38,050 nucleotides of DNA from Candidatus Nomurabacteria bacterium GW2011_GWA1_36_15 (GCA_000991415.1 LBRM01000012.1:1-38050); one strand, 5' to 3'; shown: positions 20,467 through 29,421, numbered from the stretch's first letter. The notes: generated by a model not told the origin, from the sequence alone. Made by a program: numbers and translations.

Positions 20467-22593
20467 ATGAAAAAGAAAGAATATAGTGTAGAAATTGGTG
20501 GTAAAATGCTAACTGCTATTTTCTCGGACTTAACAGAACAGGCACATGGATCAGTCATTTTAAAATATGGCGAAACAATTGTGCTGGCCACTGCTTGCAT
20601 GTCTAAAGATAGGCAAGAGGGTTTAGGGTTTTTTAATTTGACAGTAGATTATTTGGAGAGATTTTATGCTACTGGAAAAATTTTGGGATCTCGGTTTATG
20701 CACCGAGAAGGCAAACCGTCAGAAGATGCCATACTTGCTAGCCGAGTGATTGACAGGACCCTCCGTCCACTTTTTGATCAGTCAATCCGCCACGCAGTGC
20801 AAGTGATTACTACTGTTATATCTCTTGATGAAAACGACCCTACTGTTTTGGCGATCAATGCTGCTTCACTTGCTCTGGCTGTGTCCGATATTCCTTGGGC
20901 AGGACCAATTGGTGCAGTACGTATTGGGAAATACAATAATGACGATTTGATGATAAATCCTTCGCAGGCACTGCGTTTAGATAATACCCAATATAAATTT
21001 GACCTAACTATTTGCGGGAAGGATGGCTACATAAATATGATTGAAGCATCAGCTCACCAAATAAAAGAAGAAGAACTAGAGGAAGCATTTAAAAAAGCGA
21101 GTGAAGAAATAACTAAATTAGAAAATTTTCAGAAAAAGATAGTAACCGAAATAGGCGTTCCTAAAAAAGTAATAGAAAAAGAAAAAGTATCAGAAGAATC
21201 AGTAAAATTATTTAATAAAGAAATTTTACCCAAGATGGAGGATGCTATTTTCACTGGATCTGGAAAAAAGAGGATAGATGATTTACATAGTGCTTGGAAC
21301 AAAATGGCGGCAGAAAAATACCCGGAGAGAGATGATTTTGTGATGGAAGACAATCTTTTTGACAGCACAGAAAACAGTATTTTGCACGAAAAAGCTATAA
21401 ATAATAATCAACGCGCTGATGGTAGAGCCATGGATGAACTTCGCGATCTTTATGTCCAGGCTGGAGGAATATCTTCGATTTTGCATGGCAGTGGAATTTT
21501 TTATCGTGGAGGAACACATGTGCTTTCTGTTCTTACTCTGGCTGGTCCCGAAGAAAAACTGCTGATTGATGGTATGGAGTCGAAAGAAGAAAAAAGATTT
21601 ATGCACCATTATAATTTTCCGCCTTACTCAAGCGGGGAAGTCGGCCGTATAGGCACCACCAATCGCAGGGAAATCGGTCACGGCGCTCTGGCTGAAAAAG
21701 CACTGGCTATGGTATTACCAACGGTGTCAGAGTTTCCTTACACCATGCGTTTAGTATCTGAATCGATGGCATCAAATGGTTCCACTTCCCAAGCCTCAAT
21801 CTGTGCTTCCACCCTTGCTTTGATGGATGGAGGAGTTCCAATTAAAGCGCCGGTAGCCGGTGTGGCTATGGGATTGATGATGGGGAAAATATCCGCCAGA
21901 AGCGGACAAGAATATAAAATCTTAACTGATATCCAAGGGCCGGAAGATCATCATGGCGATATGGATTTTAAAGTAGCTGGCACTAGGGAAGGTATAACGG
22001 CTATCCAATTAGATGTAAAAGTAGAAGGGATACCGATAAAAATATTGGGTGAAGCTATGAAACAGTCCAAAAAAGCGCGAATAGCAATCCTGGATAAAAT
22101 TGAAAAAGAAATTCCAAAACCAAGAACTGAAATTTCCCCGAACGCGCCGAAGATTTTAATTATAAAAATTAAACCGGACCAAATTGGTATGGTTATCGGT
22201 GGCGGGGGAAAGACTATTAAAGAAATAAAAGAAAAATCAGGGGCAGAAATAACTATTGAAGATGATGGAACAGTATATTTGACAGGCAAAGGTGACAGTG
22301 CCGAGTTAGCCAAGAAGGTAATAGAGGAAATGACCCACGAATTTAAAGTTGGAGAAGTATTGAAAGGGGAAGTAGTCAGAATTGCGGATTTTGGAGCTTT
22401 TGTCAGATTGAATCACTTTACTGACGGTATGGTGCACATTTCTGAGATGGTCCCATTTCGCGTGGAACGAGTTAGCGATATAATAAAGGATGGAATGATT
22501 GTGCCGGTGAAAATTATAAAAGTGGACCGGGAACAAGGGAAAATTAGTTTATCTATCAAAGAAGCCGACCCTGGTTTTTTTAGGAAACCTTAA
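20467..22593 (+). CDS. pnp: Polyribonucleotide nucleotidyltransferase (PNPase)
   Basis: 708 aa from ATG 20467 (MKKKEYSVEIGG), the normal size. I reject the tracked start at 20401 because it lies in a hairpin. PNPase degrades RNA 3'-5' with phosphate and can add tails. Two RNase PH domains are visible; the second carries NGSTSQASICASTLALMDGG and the active-site region DIQGPEDHHGDMDFKVAGT. A KH domain (GMVIGGGGKTIKEIKEKSGA, about residues 560-620) and an S1 domain (GEVVRIADFGAFVRL to the end) follow. A TATAAA ends 7 nt before the ATG, so either a leaderless start or a hairpin leader is possible. In E. coli, pnp is autoregulated through a leader hairpin. Confidence 0.97.
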   Translation: MKKKEYSVEIGGKMLTAIFSDLTEQAHGSVILKYGETIVLATACMSKDRQEGLGFFNLTVDYLERFYATGKILGSRFMHREGKPSEDAILASRVIDRTLRPLFDQSIRHAVQVITTVISLDENDPTVLAINAASLALAVSDIPWAGPIGAVRIGKYNNDDLMINPSQALRLDNTQYKFDLTICGKDGYINMIEASAHQIKEEELEEAFKKASEEITKLENFQKKIVTEIGVPKKVIEKEKVSEESVKLFNKEILPKMEDAIFTGSGKKRIDDLHSAWNKMAAEKYPERDDFVMEDNLFDSTENSILHEKAINNNQRADGRAMDELRDLYVQAGGISSILHGSGIFYRGGTHVLSVLTLAGPEEKLLIDGMESKEEKRFMHHYNFPPYSSGEVGRIGTTNRREIGHGALAEKALAMVLPTVSEFPYTMRLVSESMASNGSTSQASICASTLALMDGGVPIKAPVAGVAMGLMMGKISARSGQEYKILTDIQGPEDHHGDMDFKVAGTREGITAIQLDVKVEGIPIKILGEAMKQSKKARIAILDKIEKEIPKPRTEISPNAPKILIIKIKPDQIGMVIGGGGKTIKEIKEKSGAEITIEDDGTVYLTGKGDSAELAKKVIEEMTHEFKVGEVLKGEVVRIADFGAFVRLNHFTDGMVHISEMVPFRVERVSDIIKDGMIVPVKIIKVDREQGKISLSIKEADPGFFRKP

Positions 22594-22595
22594 AA

Positions 22596-23447
22596 ATGGA
22601 AAACGAAAATAAATTAAAAAACAGAAATGTAGAAACTTATACCGACGACATGGTAAAGGCTATTGAAAATGATAAAGGGGGACTAATAAAAAAAATAATT
22701 CACGAAGAAGAAGAACATGAAGCCGAGAAGATAAATTTATCTCCCAGGTCAAGGAAGAATAGATTATTTATGTTTATCAGTATTGTATTTATATTTTTAG
22801 CTTTGGCTATTCTGGTTTTTTTAGCTTTTTTTGACGAAAATAGTAATATCGTTCAAGTTGCGCCGCAATTTACCCCAATTGTTTTTACCGACCAGAGCAA
22901 TATTCAAGCGATTGATGGATTCACCAAAGAAAAAATAGCGGAGACTGTTCTAGACCAAGTTAACAATACTAAAGTAAAAGTTGGAGAAATGGAAGGAATA
23001 TATTTAACAGAGAATAAAAAGGCTGTAGGATTTAAAAGATTTGTTACACTTATCAAAGGCAATTTTGTTTTAGATCAAATTGATTTTGTTAGTGATAATT
23101 TTTTGTTCGGGGCGGTAAATAACGAAGTGAAGGATCTTTTTATACTACTGAAGGTGCGTTCTTTTACAAATGTATTTTTAGCTATGCATAATTGGGAAGA
23201 TAAAATGTTGTACGACTTGTATGGATTTTTTGGAATAGATATTTCTCCCGAGACAAATTATTTGTTTACTAAAAATTGGCAGGACGGCATTGTTGAAAAC
23301 AAAAATGCAAGAATTCTCGAGAATAAAGACGGGAAGATTGTTTTGATGTATGTGTTTATTAATGATTCATCTATTGTTATCACCAATTCTGAAACGGCAG
23401 TTCGAGAAGTAATCCTTCGCCTTGCTTTTGGCCAGATAAAGAAATAG
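22596..23447 (+). CDS. Single-pass membrane protein, unknown function
   Basis: 283 aa, beginning 2 nt after the pnp stop, so surely co-transcribed. About 55 charged residues come first, then one membrane helix (LFMFISIVFIFLALAILVFL), then about 205 mostly hydrophilic residues predicted to be a mixed alpha/beta extracytoplasmic domain with aromatic-rich stretches (NVFLAMHNWEDKMLYDLYGF). There is no signal-peptidase site and I recognise no family. The pnp link may be only transcriptional. Confidence 0.75.
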   Translation: MENENKLKNRNVETYTDDMVKAIENDKGGLIKKIIHEEEEHEAEKINLSPRSRKNRLFMFISIVFIFLALAILVFLAFFDENSNIVQVAPQFTPIVFTDQSNIQAIDGFTKEKIAETVLDQVNNTKVKVGEMEGIYLTENKKAVGFKRFVTLIKGNFVLDQIDFVSDNFLFGAVNNEVKDLFILLKVRSFTNVFLAMHNWEDKMLYDLYGFFGIDISPETNYLFTKNWQDGIVENKNARILENKDGKIVLMYVFINDSSIVITNSETAVREVILRLAFGQIKK

Positions 23448-23471
23448 ATGGTATTGTCTATTGTAAGATAT

Positions 23472-23499
23472 TTGCTATAAGAATTAAAAGTGTTATTAT
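23472..23499 (+). promoter_or_regulatory. Promoter of the DksA/TraR-like gene, implying a leaderless mRNA
   Basis: TTGCTA and TATTAT are separated by 16 bp. The -10 ends 6 nt before the ATG. Confidence 0.6.
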
Positions 23500-23505
23500 T
23501 CAGGA

Positions 23506-23862
23506 ATGTTAGACAAGAAAAAAATTAAAGAAAAATTGGAAAGAGAAAGGGATATGCTGCTCGACCAGATTCATGATATCGGGAAATTAAATCCGGAAAC
23601 CAATGAATGGGAAGCGATTCCTGAGGAGCTAAATTCTAGAGAATCAGATCAAAATGATATGGCGGATAGGTTTGAAGATTTTGAAGCCAGAAGCATTATG
23701 ATAAAAACCTTGGAATCAAGACTAAATAATATTTTAAGCGCAATCAAAGGATTGAACAGAGAATCTTTCGGTAGGTGCGAGATATGTAAAAAGGACATAG
23801 AAATGGACCGCATGGAGGTCAATCCTGCGGCTCGAACGTGCAAGAAGCATTTGAATAATTAG
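23506..23862 (+). CDS. DksA/TraR-family zinc-finger protein
   Basis: 118 aa. A charged N-terminal helical hairpin is followed by the family zinc finger near residues 88-115 (FGRCEICKKDIEMDRMEVNP then CKKH). The usual fourth cysteine is His, giving a C-C-C-H ligand set. DksA-like proteins bind the RNA polymerase secondary channel and modulate transcription. Acidic tip residues are not certain by eye (SRESDQNDMADRFEDFEARS lies in the tip region). It has its own promoter and is followed by copy 3 of the 49-nt-core palindrome. Confidence 0.85.
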   Translation: MLDKKKIKEKLERERDMLLDQIHDIGKLNPETNEWEAIPEELNSRESDQNDMADRFEDFEARSIMIKTLESRLNNILSAIKGLNRESFGRCEICKKDIEMDRMEVNPAARTCKKHLNN

Positions 23863-23874
23863 AAAAAATAATAT

Positions 23875-23970
23875 AAATTGTGAAAATTTAAAAAATTTCT
23901 GAGCCTTCGCCCTCGGAGTCAAGAGGACAGGGAACCCACGACTCTTAAAATTTTTTAATTTTCACAATTT
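23875..23970. repeat. 49-nt-core long-armed palindrome, copy 3
   Basis: Arms AAATTGTGAAAATTTAAAAA (and on; 23875-23898) and the complement 23948-23970, with one bulge, enclose the core at 23899-23947. It sits between the DksA-like gene and comM. The weak comM promoter (TTAAAA-N17-TTTAAT, -10 ending 6 nt before ATG) overlaps its right arm. Confidence 0.92.
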
Positions 23971-23979
23971 AATCAAATC

Positions 23980-25461
23980 ATGGCTTTTGCAAGAGTTTAT
24001 TCGGCACAAGTAAACCTCCTTTCTGGACAAATCGTAACGATTGAGGTTGATTTGTCGAAGGGTTTACATACTTTTAATGTAGTAGGCCTTCCAGACAATG
24101 CTGTAAATGAATCAAAAGATAGAGTAAGTTCTGCTATAAAAAATTCTGGTTTCAAATCTCCTAAAGCCAAAAACCAAAAGATTATTGTTTCTCTTTCGCC
24201 GGCCGATCTGAAAAAAGAAGGACCATTTTTTGACCTAGCCATTGCTCTTGCCTATATGCTAGCATCTGATGATTTGAAGTTTGATTCAGAAAAAAGAATT
24301 TTTTTGGGAGAACTTGGACTGGATGGAACTCTGAGACGTATTAGAGGAGCATTGCCATTAGTTATGGAAGCTAAACGGGCGGGATATGAGGAAATTTATT
24401 TGCCGAAAGAAAATGCCATTGAAGCGGCCTTAGTTGAAGGGATAAAAATTTTTGGCGCGAACAGTTTAAAAGAAGTGGTAGAACACATTAATGAAACAAA
24501 AGAAAAGAAAGAGAATAAAAAAATTCCAATCCAGCCAAAAACAGAAATAAGTTATAAAAAAGAGAGAAAAAATTCGGACTTCTCTGATATTAGAGGGCAA
24601 GAAGGCGCAAAAAGAGGGCTTGAGATAGCGGCTGCCGGTGGACATAATATTGCTATGTATGGCCCGCCTGGTACCGGAAAAACAATGCTGGCGCGAGCTT
24701 TTTCTGGATTGTTACCAGACTTAGGACTGGAAGAAGTTTTAGAAATTACTGGTATCCATTCTGTGGCAGGAGTATCGCGGGGAGAATTAATTTCTGCTCC
24801 TCCATTTCGTGCTCCTCATCACACTTCCTCTTATGTATCAATTATCGGAGGAGGAACTTTTCCAAAACCTGGAGAGATAACTTTGGCCCATAAGGGTGTA
24901 TTGTTTCTTGACGAATTTCCAGAATTTGAGAAACGAGTAATAGAATCTTTGCGACAACCACTGGAAGACAATGTGGTTTCCATTTCTCGAGCCAAAGGTT
25001 CAGCAATTTTTCCTTCTAATTTTATTTTGGTGGCGGCTATGAATCCTTGTCCGTGTGGGAACGCTGGTTCAAAACAAAAAGCTTGTATTTGCAGACCTTC
25101 TGATTTAGATAGGTATAAAAGAAAATTGTCGGGACCGATAATAGACCGCATTGATCTTTGGGTTTCTGTGGGGAATGTTGATTATAAAAAATTGGGCGGA
25201 GAGGGAAGCGGAGAAAAAAGTGAAAGAATAAAAGATAGAGTGATAAATGCACGCGAAGTTCAGAAAAAAAGATTTGAAAAATTTAAGAGAAACATAACAA
25301 CTAACGGTGAAATGAACGTGAAAGATTTGTCTCTCTCTGCCCGAGCTTATCACCGAGTAATCAAAATCGCTCGTACCATAGCTGACTTGGAAAATTCCGA
25401 AGAAATTAATTCAAACCATATTCTGGAAGCGATACAATATAGACCGAAAGTGAATACATAA
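23980..25461 (+). CDS. comM: YifB/ComM-family AAA+ ATPase (Mg-chelatase-like)
   Basis: 493 aa, typical of YifB/ComM. An N-terminal Lon-protease-like ChlI domain (VVGLPDNAVNESKDRVSSAI, LSPADLKKEGPFFDLAIA) precedes the AAA+ core with Walker A (YGPPGTGKTML, about residue 226), RAPHHTSS, Walker B (FLDEFPEF) and the cysteine-containing insert NPCPCGN plus CICRP. In naturally competent species ComM is a helicase driving branch migration during transformation; the same role here is inference. A weak promoter overlapping the upstream palindrome would give a leaderless message. It is convergent with the HU gene across a strong terminator. Confidence 0.95.
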   Translation: MAFARVYSAQVNLLSGQIVTIEVDLSKGLHTFNVVGLPDNAVNESKDRVSSAIKNSGFKSPKAKNQKIIVSLSPADLKKEGPFFDLAIALAYMLASDDLKFDSEKRIFLGELGLDGTLRRIRGALPLVMEAKRAGYEEIYLPKENAIEAALVEGIKIFGANSLKEVVEHINETKEKKENKKIPIQPKTEISYKKERKNSDFSDIRGQEGAKRGLEIAAAGGHNIAMYGPPGTGKTMLARAFSGLLPDLGLEEVLEITGIHSVAGVSRGELISAPPFRAPHHTSSYVSIIGGGTFPKPGEITLAHKGVLFLDEFPEFEKRVIESLRQPLEDNVVSISRAKGSAIFPSNFILVAAMNPCPCGNAGSKQKACICRPSDLDRYKRKLSGPIIDRIDLWVSVGNVDYKKLGGEGSGEKSERIKDRVINAREVQKKRFEKFKRNITTNGEMNVKDLSLSARAYHRVIKIARTIADLENSEEINSNHILEAIQYRPKVNT

Positions 25462-25464
25462 AAA

Positions 25465-25494
25465 ACAAAAACCCGCCAGCTGACGGGTTTTTGT
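25465..25494. terminator. Bidirectional intrinsic terminator between comM and hup
   Basis: ACAAAAACCCG and CGGGTTTTTGT form an 11-bp perfect stem around an 8-nt loop, with T-tracts on the exit side for either strand. Confidence 0.85.
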
Positions 25495-25520
25495 AACCAA
25501 TTCTTTTCGCGCGAAAGGAA

Positions 25521-25793
25521 TTATGCAACTGCGTCCTTTAAGGCTTTTGCAGCTCTGAATTTTGGAACTTTCTTAGCAGCCACCTTGACTTGTTCTCCAG
25601 TTTTTGGATTGCGAGCCATTCTTGCTGCTCGTCCTTTTACTGAAAAGATTCCGAAGCCGGCAATTGACACTTCGCCACCTTTCTTCATAGTGCTGACGAT
25701 AGCATCAAACAAACCATCAACAATTTCCTCAGCTTGTACTTTTGTACCACCAAGTTTACCGTGTACCCACTCAGCTAATGCTTGTTTATTCAT
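25521..25793 (-). CDS. hup: HU-family DNA-binding protein
   Basis: 90 aa from ATG 25793 (MNKQALAEWV), the standard HU length; the tracked start 12 codons upstream adds residues not found in HU. Family features are GEVSIAGFGIFSVKGRAARM, the DNA-binding arm with ARNPKTGE and the KVPKFRAAKALKDAV end. HU bends and compacts DNA and assists replication and recombination. Its own promoter (TTGCCT-N16-TATAAT) lies 62 nt upstream of the ATG, giving an ordinary leader, unlike several neighbours. No Shine-Dalgarno sequence is visible in that leader. Confidence 0.96.
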   Translation of the reverse strand: MNKQALAEWVHGKLGGTKVQAEEIVDGLFDAIVSTMKKGGEVSIAGFGIFSVKGRAARMARNPKTGEQVKVAAKKVPKFRAAKALKDAVA

Positions 25794-25854
25794 ATTTATA
25801 AAAAGTAATTTTTGTAATATTTCGACCATTTGCTTATAAAATTGACACCCCTAT

Positions 25855-25882
25855 ATTATATAGTAATAGTTTTTTTAGGCAA
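25855..25882 (-). promoter_or_regulatory. hup promoter
   Basis: On the minus strand TTGCCT and a perfect TATAAT are separated by 16 bp. The predicted leader is about 55 nt. Confidence 0.7.
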
Positions 25883-25923
25883 GTCCCATATAGTTAATTA
25901 TAAAAAATAACAAAAGTCAAAAT

Positions 25924-27453
25924 TTATCTCGCATATTCAATAATTCTGGTCTCTCTAATGATGGTAACTTTGATTTCGCCAGGATATTTTAGTTCTTGTT
26001 CTATTTTTACAGCAATATCGTGGGCCATAATTTTTGATTCAGCGTCTGAAACTTTTTCCGGGGTGACGAATATGCGGATTTCACGGCCCGCTTGCAAAGC
26101 ATATGATTTTTCAACTCCAGGGAATGCGTTTACCAAGGCCTCAAGTTCTTGCAATCTTTTCAGATAATTTTCCACTGAATCACGGCGTGCTCCAGGTCGG
26201 CCGCCGGATATGGCATCAGCCGTTTGAACGATTACCGCCTCCACTGTTTCATATGGATAATCTTCATGGTGGCTTTTCATAGCTGTAATAATACGTTCAT
26301 CTGCTCCGAATTTTTGCAAAATTCGCATACCTATTTCAATATGGGTACCTTGTACTTCATGATCAAGCGCTTTACCGATGTCATGTACTAAAGCGCCCGC
26401 TTTAGCTATAGCCACATCTGCGCCCAATTCTTCGGCAATCATCCCGGCGATATGAGCCATTTCAATGGAATGCTGGAGCACATTTTGTCCATAACTTGTA
26501 CGAAAATATAATCGTCCGATGATAGCTACGATGCGTGGATCAAAATTGAATATTCCACATTCATATACCGCTTGCTCACCTTTTTCTTTGATAATTTTAT
26601 TTATTTCTTCTTTAGCTTTTTCTACTAATTCCTCAATCTTGGCCGGCTGGATACGTCCATCTAAAATCAGATTTTCAAGCGCCAGACGGGCGATCTGTCT
26701 TCTAATTGGATCGAATGAAGAAATGATTATTGAACCAGGAGTATCATCTACAATAAGCTCAACCCCGGAAACTCGTTCAAAGGCCCTTATATTTCGGCCT
26801 TCTTTCCCAATAACCTTGCCTTTTATTTCGTTGTTCGGGATATTTACAATGGTAGTCATTAGTTCGGAGGCAGTACTTGAGGCAAGACGCTGAATAGAAG
26901 TAGCTAAAATATCTTTTGCCCTTTTATCCAATTTTTCTTCGTTGCTATTTTCAAGTTTTTGAATTCTGATTAAAATATCTTCCTCATATTTCTTTTCGAT
27001 GTCTCTCATTAATTCTTCCTTTGCTTCTCCCTCGGTTAATTTTGATACTCTTTCAAGTTCGATCCTTTTTTCTGTTTCTATACTCGTCACTTTTTCTTGA
27101 ATCTTTTTTATTTCTTCTATTTTGAGTTTAATATTTTCAGTTTCTTTGTCTATCTCAACTTGTCGAGCGTCTAAAAACTCGTCTTTTTTTATAAGTCTTT
27201 TTTCTGTTTCTTTAAGTTCCTGTTCTTGTTTTTTCTCTTCCTCTTTTAACTCTGCGAGCTTTTTTTCTGCTTTATCTTTGGCTTCATCTATAATTTTTTG
27301 TGCCTCCTCTTTAGCCCCGACCAGTATTTGTTTTATATCTATCTCTATAGATTTTATTTTTCCCAGCGCGACAAGCACTCGCAAATAATATCCGATTCCC
27401 GCACCCAAAAACAGGATCCCGACCCCGATTAGAATTATCATTAATGAGCTCAT
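25924..27453 (-). CDS. rny: Ribonuclease Y
   Basis: 509 aa, the usual RNase Y size. This membrane-bound endonuclease starts bulk mRNA decay in bacteria lacking RNase E. An N-terminal membrane helix (IILIGVGILFLGAGIGYYL) precedes a long Lys/Glu coiled coil (about 35-185), the KH domain (GKVIGKEGRNIRAFERVSGV, from about 198) and the HD metal phosphohydrolase domain (VLQHSIEMAHI near 328 and ALVHDIGKALDHE near 356). The terminal KYPGEIKVTIIRETR is also standard. A hairpin (ATAAGCC/GGCTTAT) immediately precedes and partly covers the start codon. It is upstream of hup on the same strand. Confidence 0.97.
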   Translation of the reverse strand: MSSLMIILIGVGILFLGAGIGYYLRVLVALGKIKSIEIDIKQILVGAKEEAQKIIDEAKDKAEKKLAELKEEEKKQEQELKETEKRLIKKDEFLDARQVEIDKETENIKLKIEEIKKIQEKVTSIETEKRIELERVSKLTEGEAKEELMRDIEKKYEEDILIRIQKLENSNEEKLDKRAKDILATSIQRLASSTASELMTTIVNIPNNEIKGKVIGKEGRNIRAFERVSGVELIVDDTPGSIIISSFDPIRRQIARLALENLILDGRIQPAKIEELVEKAKEEINKIIKEKGEQAVYECGIFNFDPRIVAIIGRLYFRTSYGQNVLQHSIEMAHIAGMIAEELGADVAIAKAGALVHDIGKALDHEVQGTHIEIGMRILQKFGADERIITAMKSHHEDYPYETVEAVIVQTADAISGGRPGARRDSVENYLKRLQELEALVNAFPGVEKSYALQAGREIRIFVTPEKVSDAESKIMAHDIAVKIEQELKYPGEIKVTIIRETRIIEYAR

Positions 27454-27472
27454 AAGCCTTATGTTGGCTTAT
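27452..27472 (-). promoter_or_regulatory. Hairpin at the rny start codon
   Basis: ATAAGCC-AACATAA-GGCTTAT is a perfect 7-bp stem whose 3' arm overlaps the first two bases of the ATG. It could limit translation initiation; this is inference. Confidence 0.4.
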
Positions 27473-27671
27473 AAAAACAGGCCGCTATATTTGTAGTTTT
27501 GTTTCTGTGCAAAAGATATGAAAATTTTTCTTTAACGACAACATATATGGAATATTCCTATAAACCAATCGAAAATAAATTTGTAAAATCCAACACTTAC
27601 AATATAACAAATTACATACATTTTGTCTATATGCTATATTTCTGTAAACTATATCGGCAGATTTTTAGAAA

Positions 27672-28271
27672 TTAAGCTTTTGCAGTAGGTGCTTTTGATT
27701 TAGTTACTATTTCGTCCACAATTCCGTATTTTTTAGCCTCCTCAGCATCCATAAAGAAATCTCTTTCAACATCTTTTTCTATTTGGATTAAGAGCTTACC
27801 CGTATTTTTAGCTAAAATTTTATTTAAACTGTCTCTTGTTTTCAGAATATGTTTTGCCGTTATAGCAATATCTGTCGCCTGACCTTCAACTCCACCCAGA
27901 GGCTGATGAATCATAACTTCTGCGTTAGGTAAGATAAAACGTTTGCCTTTTTTACCGGCAGAGAGAATAAGGGCTCCGCCTGAAGCAGCCAGTCCGACAC
28001 AAAAAGTGGAAACATCTGGGCGCACATGGCTCATGGTATCTACTATGGCCATGGTGGAAGTGACAGATCCACCGGGTGAATTTATATATAAATAAATGTC
28101 CTTTTTTGCGTCTTCGGATTCAAGAAAAAGAAGTTGGGCGATAATAATATTTGCCGTGTGGTCATCAATTGGCCCGCCTAAAAATATAATGCGTTCCCGC
28201 AGAAGTCTGGAATATATATCATAAGCCCTTTCCCCAAACTGTGATTTTTCTATAACGGTGGGTATTAACAT
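27672..28271 (-). CDS. clpP: ATP-dependent Clp protease proteolytic subunit
   Basis: 199 aa from ATG 28271 ([20 protein letters not shown]), the usual ClpP length. I reject the tracked GTG 28286 because the -10 box lies there. Catalytic Ser is in [11 protein letters not shown] (near residue 95), His in MIHQPLGG (near 120), and the Asp region in [20 protein letters not shown]. ClpP forms the barrel that degrades proteins fed by Clp ATPases; none is encoded in this window. It lies just downstream of tig, the frequent tig-clpP pairing, but has its own strong leaderless-type promoter. Confidence 0.97.
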   Translation of the reverse strand: MLIPTVIEKSQFGERAYDIYSRLLRERIIFLGGPIDDHTANIIIAQLLFLESEDAKKDIYLYINSPGGSVTSTMAIVDTMSHVRPDVSTFCVGLAASGGALILSAGKKGKRFILPNAEVMIHQPLGGVEGQATDIAITAKHILKTRDSLNKILAKNTGKLLIQIEKDVERDFFMDAEEAKKYGIVDEIVTKSKAPTAKA

Positions 28272-28277
28272 GTCTTT

Positions 28278-28306
28278 ATAATACACCTAATTTCTAGCTT
28301 TTTCAA
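28278..28306 (-). promoter_or_regulatory. clpP promoter, implying a leaderless mRNA
   Basis: TTGAAA and TATTAT are separated by 17 bp. The -10 ends 6 nt before ATG 28271. This supports the shorter start. Confidence 0.7.
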
Positions 28307-28347
28307 GTTGAATTGAGTCCATTTTTTATAACTACTACCATAAAATT

Positions 28348-29415
28348 CTATTTTTGATTCTCCAAAAATTGGAAGACTTTTTCGTTAGTGAGAACATTCT
28401 CAACGTGGAATTTAGCGCGCTCCGGGTCAGCATCTTTATAGTGTTCCAATATTTTTGCTATTTCGAGAGCCACTTGTTCCGGATCTGCAACAATTTTTTC
28501 AAGTTCAGCGATTTTATTTAAAATAAGAGCAAATTTCGCTTTTTTTTCAGCGTCAACTCTGAATTCTTTTCTTAAATCTTCTACGGTTTTGTTCAAATGT
28601 TTCAAATAATCTCCAAATTTTAACCCCATTTGACTGATGTCAGATTCCATTCGATATAAAATTTTATCTAATTCTACTCCAATTAAAATTTCCGGGATAT
28701 CAACTTTCAAATCATCGATTATTTTTTCAATTATTTTTAATCTTGTTTTTTCTTTGGCTTGATTTTCTTTTTCCAATTTTATATTTTCTTTCAATTTTTC
28801 TTTGAAGTCTTTTATATCCTTAAAAGGGCCGAGTGCTTGCACGAAAGTATCATTAAATTCAGGCAGTTCTTCCGTCAACGTGGCGGGTTGACTGTCTTTC
28901 TCAGTTAGTTCTACGCCTTCTTTAATATGTATTTTAGGAGCACGGGATTTCCTAATATCCATAATTGTATCTTCAACTTCTTTTTCCGTTACATTTACAT
29001 TTTTTTCTTCATCTTTCATTTCAGAGAGCACTTTCTTGGCGATTTGCTTGTAGTCAGGAATTTGCATCTCTGGCATGATAGCGGTTTTGATTTTAAATCC
29101 CAGAGGATTCTTGCGGGCTAGTTTTGTAATAGAAATTTGAGGATGACCAATGGCATCGATTTTTTCTTTTTCTAGTATTTTGGGATAATACTCACTGAGC
29201 GCCATCTCTGCCATTTCTCCAAGGATTTGTGCCTCCGGAATATTTGAAAGCAGAACGTTTTCTGGCACTTTTCCTTTTCTAAAACCAGGCAGTTCTAATT
29301 TTTCACCGATTTTCTTTAGTGCCTTACTAAAATATGCTTCAAAGGCATCAATTTCTACTTCTCCTTCAATTTCCAATTCGCTTTTCGGCAGTTTTTTTAT
29401 GTTTATCTTAAGCAT
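28348..29415 (-). CDS. tig: Trigger factor lacking the PPIase domain
   Basis: 355 aa against about 430 in most bacteria. The N-terminal ribosome-binding domain is intact with LPGFRKGKVPENVL. After the linker near residue 185 the sequence goes straight to the C-terminal chaperone region (LPEFNDTFVQALGPFKDIKD), so the FKBP-type PPIase domain (normally about 90 residues) is missing. The helical arms (DIPEILIGVELDKILYRMES and on) are present. It should bind nascent chains at the exit tunnel without proline isomerase activity. The promoter TTGACA-N17-TAATAT puts transcription at the ATG. clpP follows on the same strand. Confidence 0.94.
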   Translation of the reverse strand: MLKINIKKLPKSELEIEGEVEIDAFEAYFSKALKKIGEKLELPGFRKGKVPENVLLSNIPEAQILGEMAEMALSEYYPKILEKEKIDAIGHPQISITKLARKNPLGFKIKTAIMPEMQIPDYKQIAKKVLSEMKDEEKNVNVTEKEVEDTIMDIRKSRAPKIHIKEGVELTEKDSQPATLTEELPEFNDTFVQALGPFKDIKDFKEKLKENIKLEKENQAKEKTRLKIIEKIIDDLKVDIPEILIGVELDKILYRMESDISQMGLKFGDYLKHLNKTVEDLRKEFRVDAEKKAKFALILNKIAELEKIVADPEQVALEIAKILEHYKDADPERAKFHVENVLTNEKVFQFLENQK

Positions 29416-29421
29416 ACGATT

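Noticed and set aside
17109-23970. CRISPR array
   Set aside because: The three conserved units are kilobases apart and flanked by complementary arms, not regularly spaced with unique spacers; no cas genes are seen.
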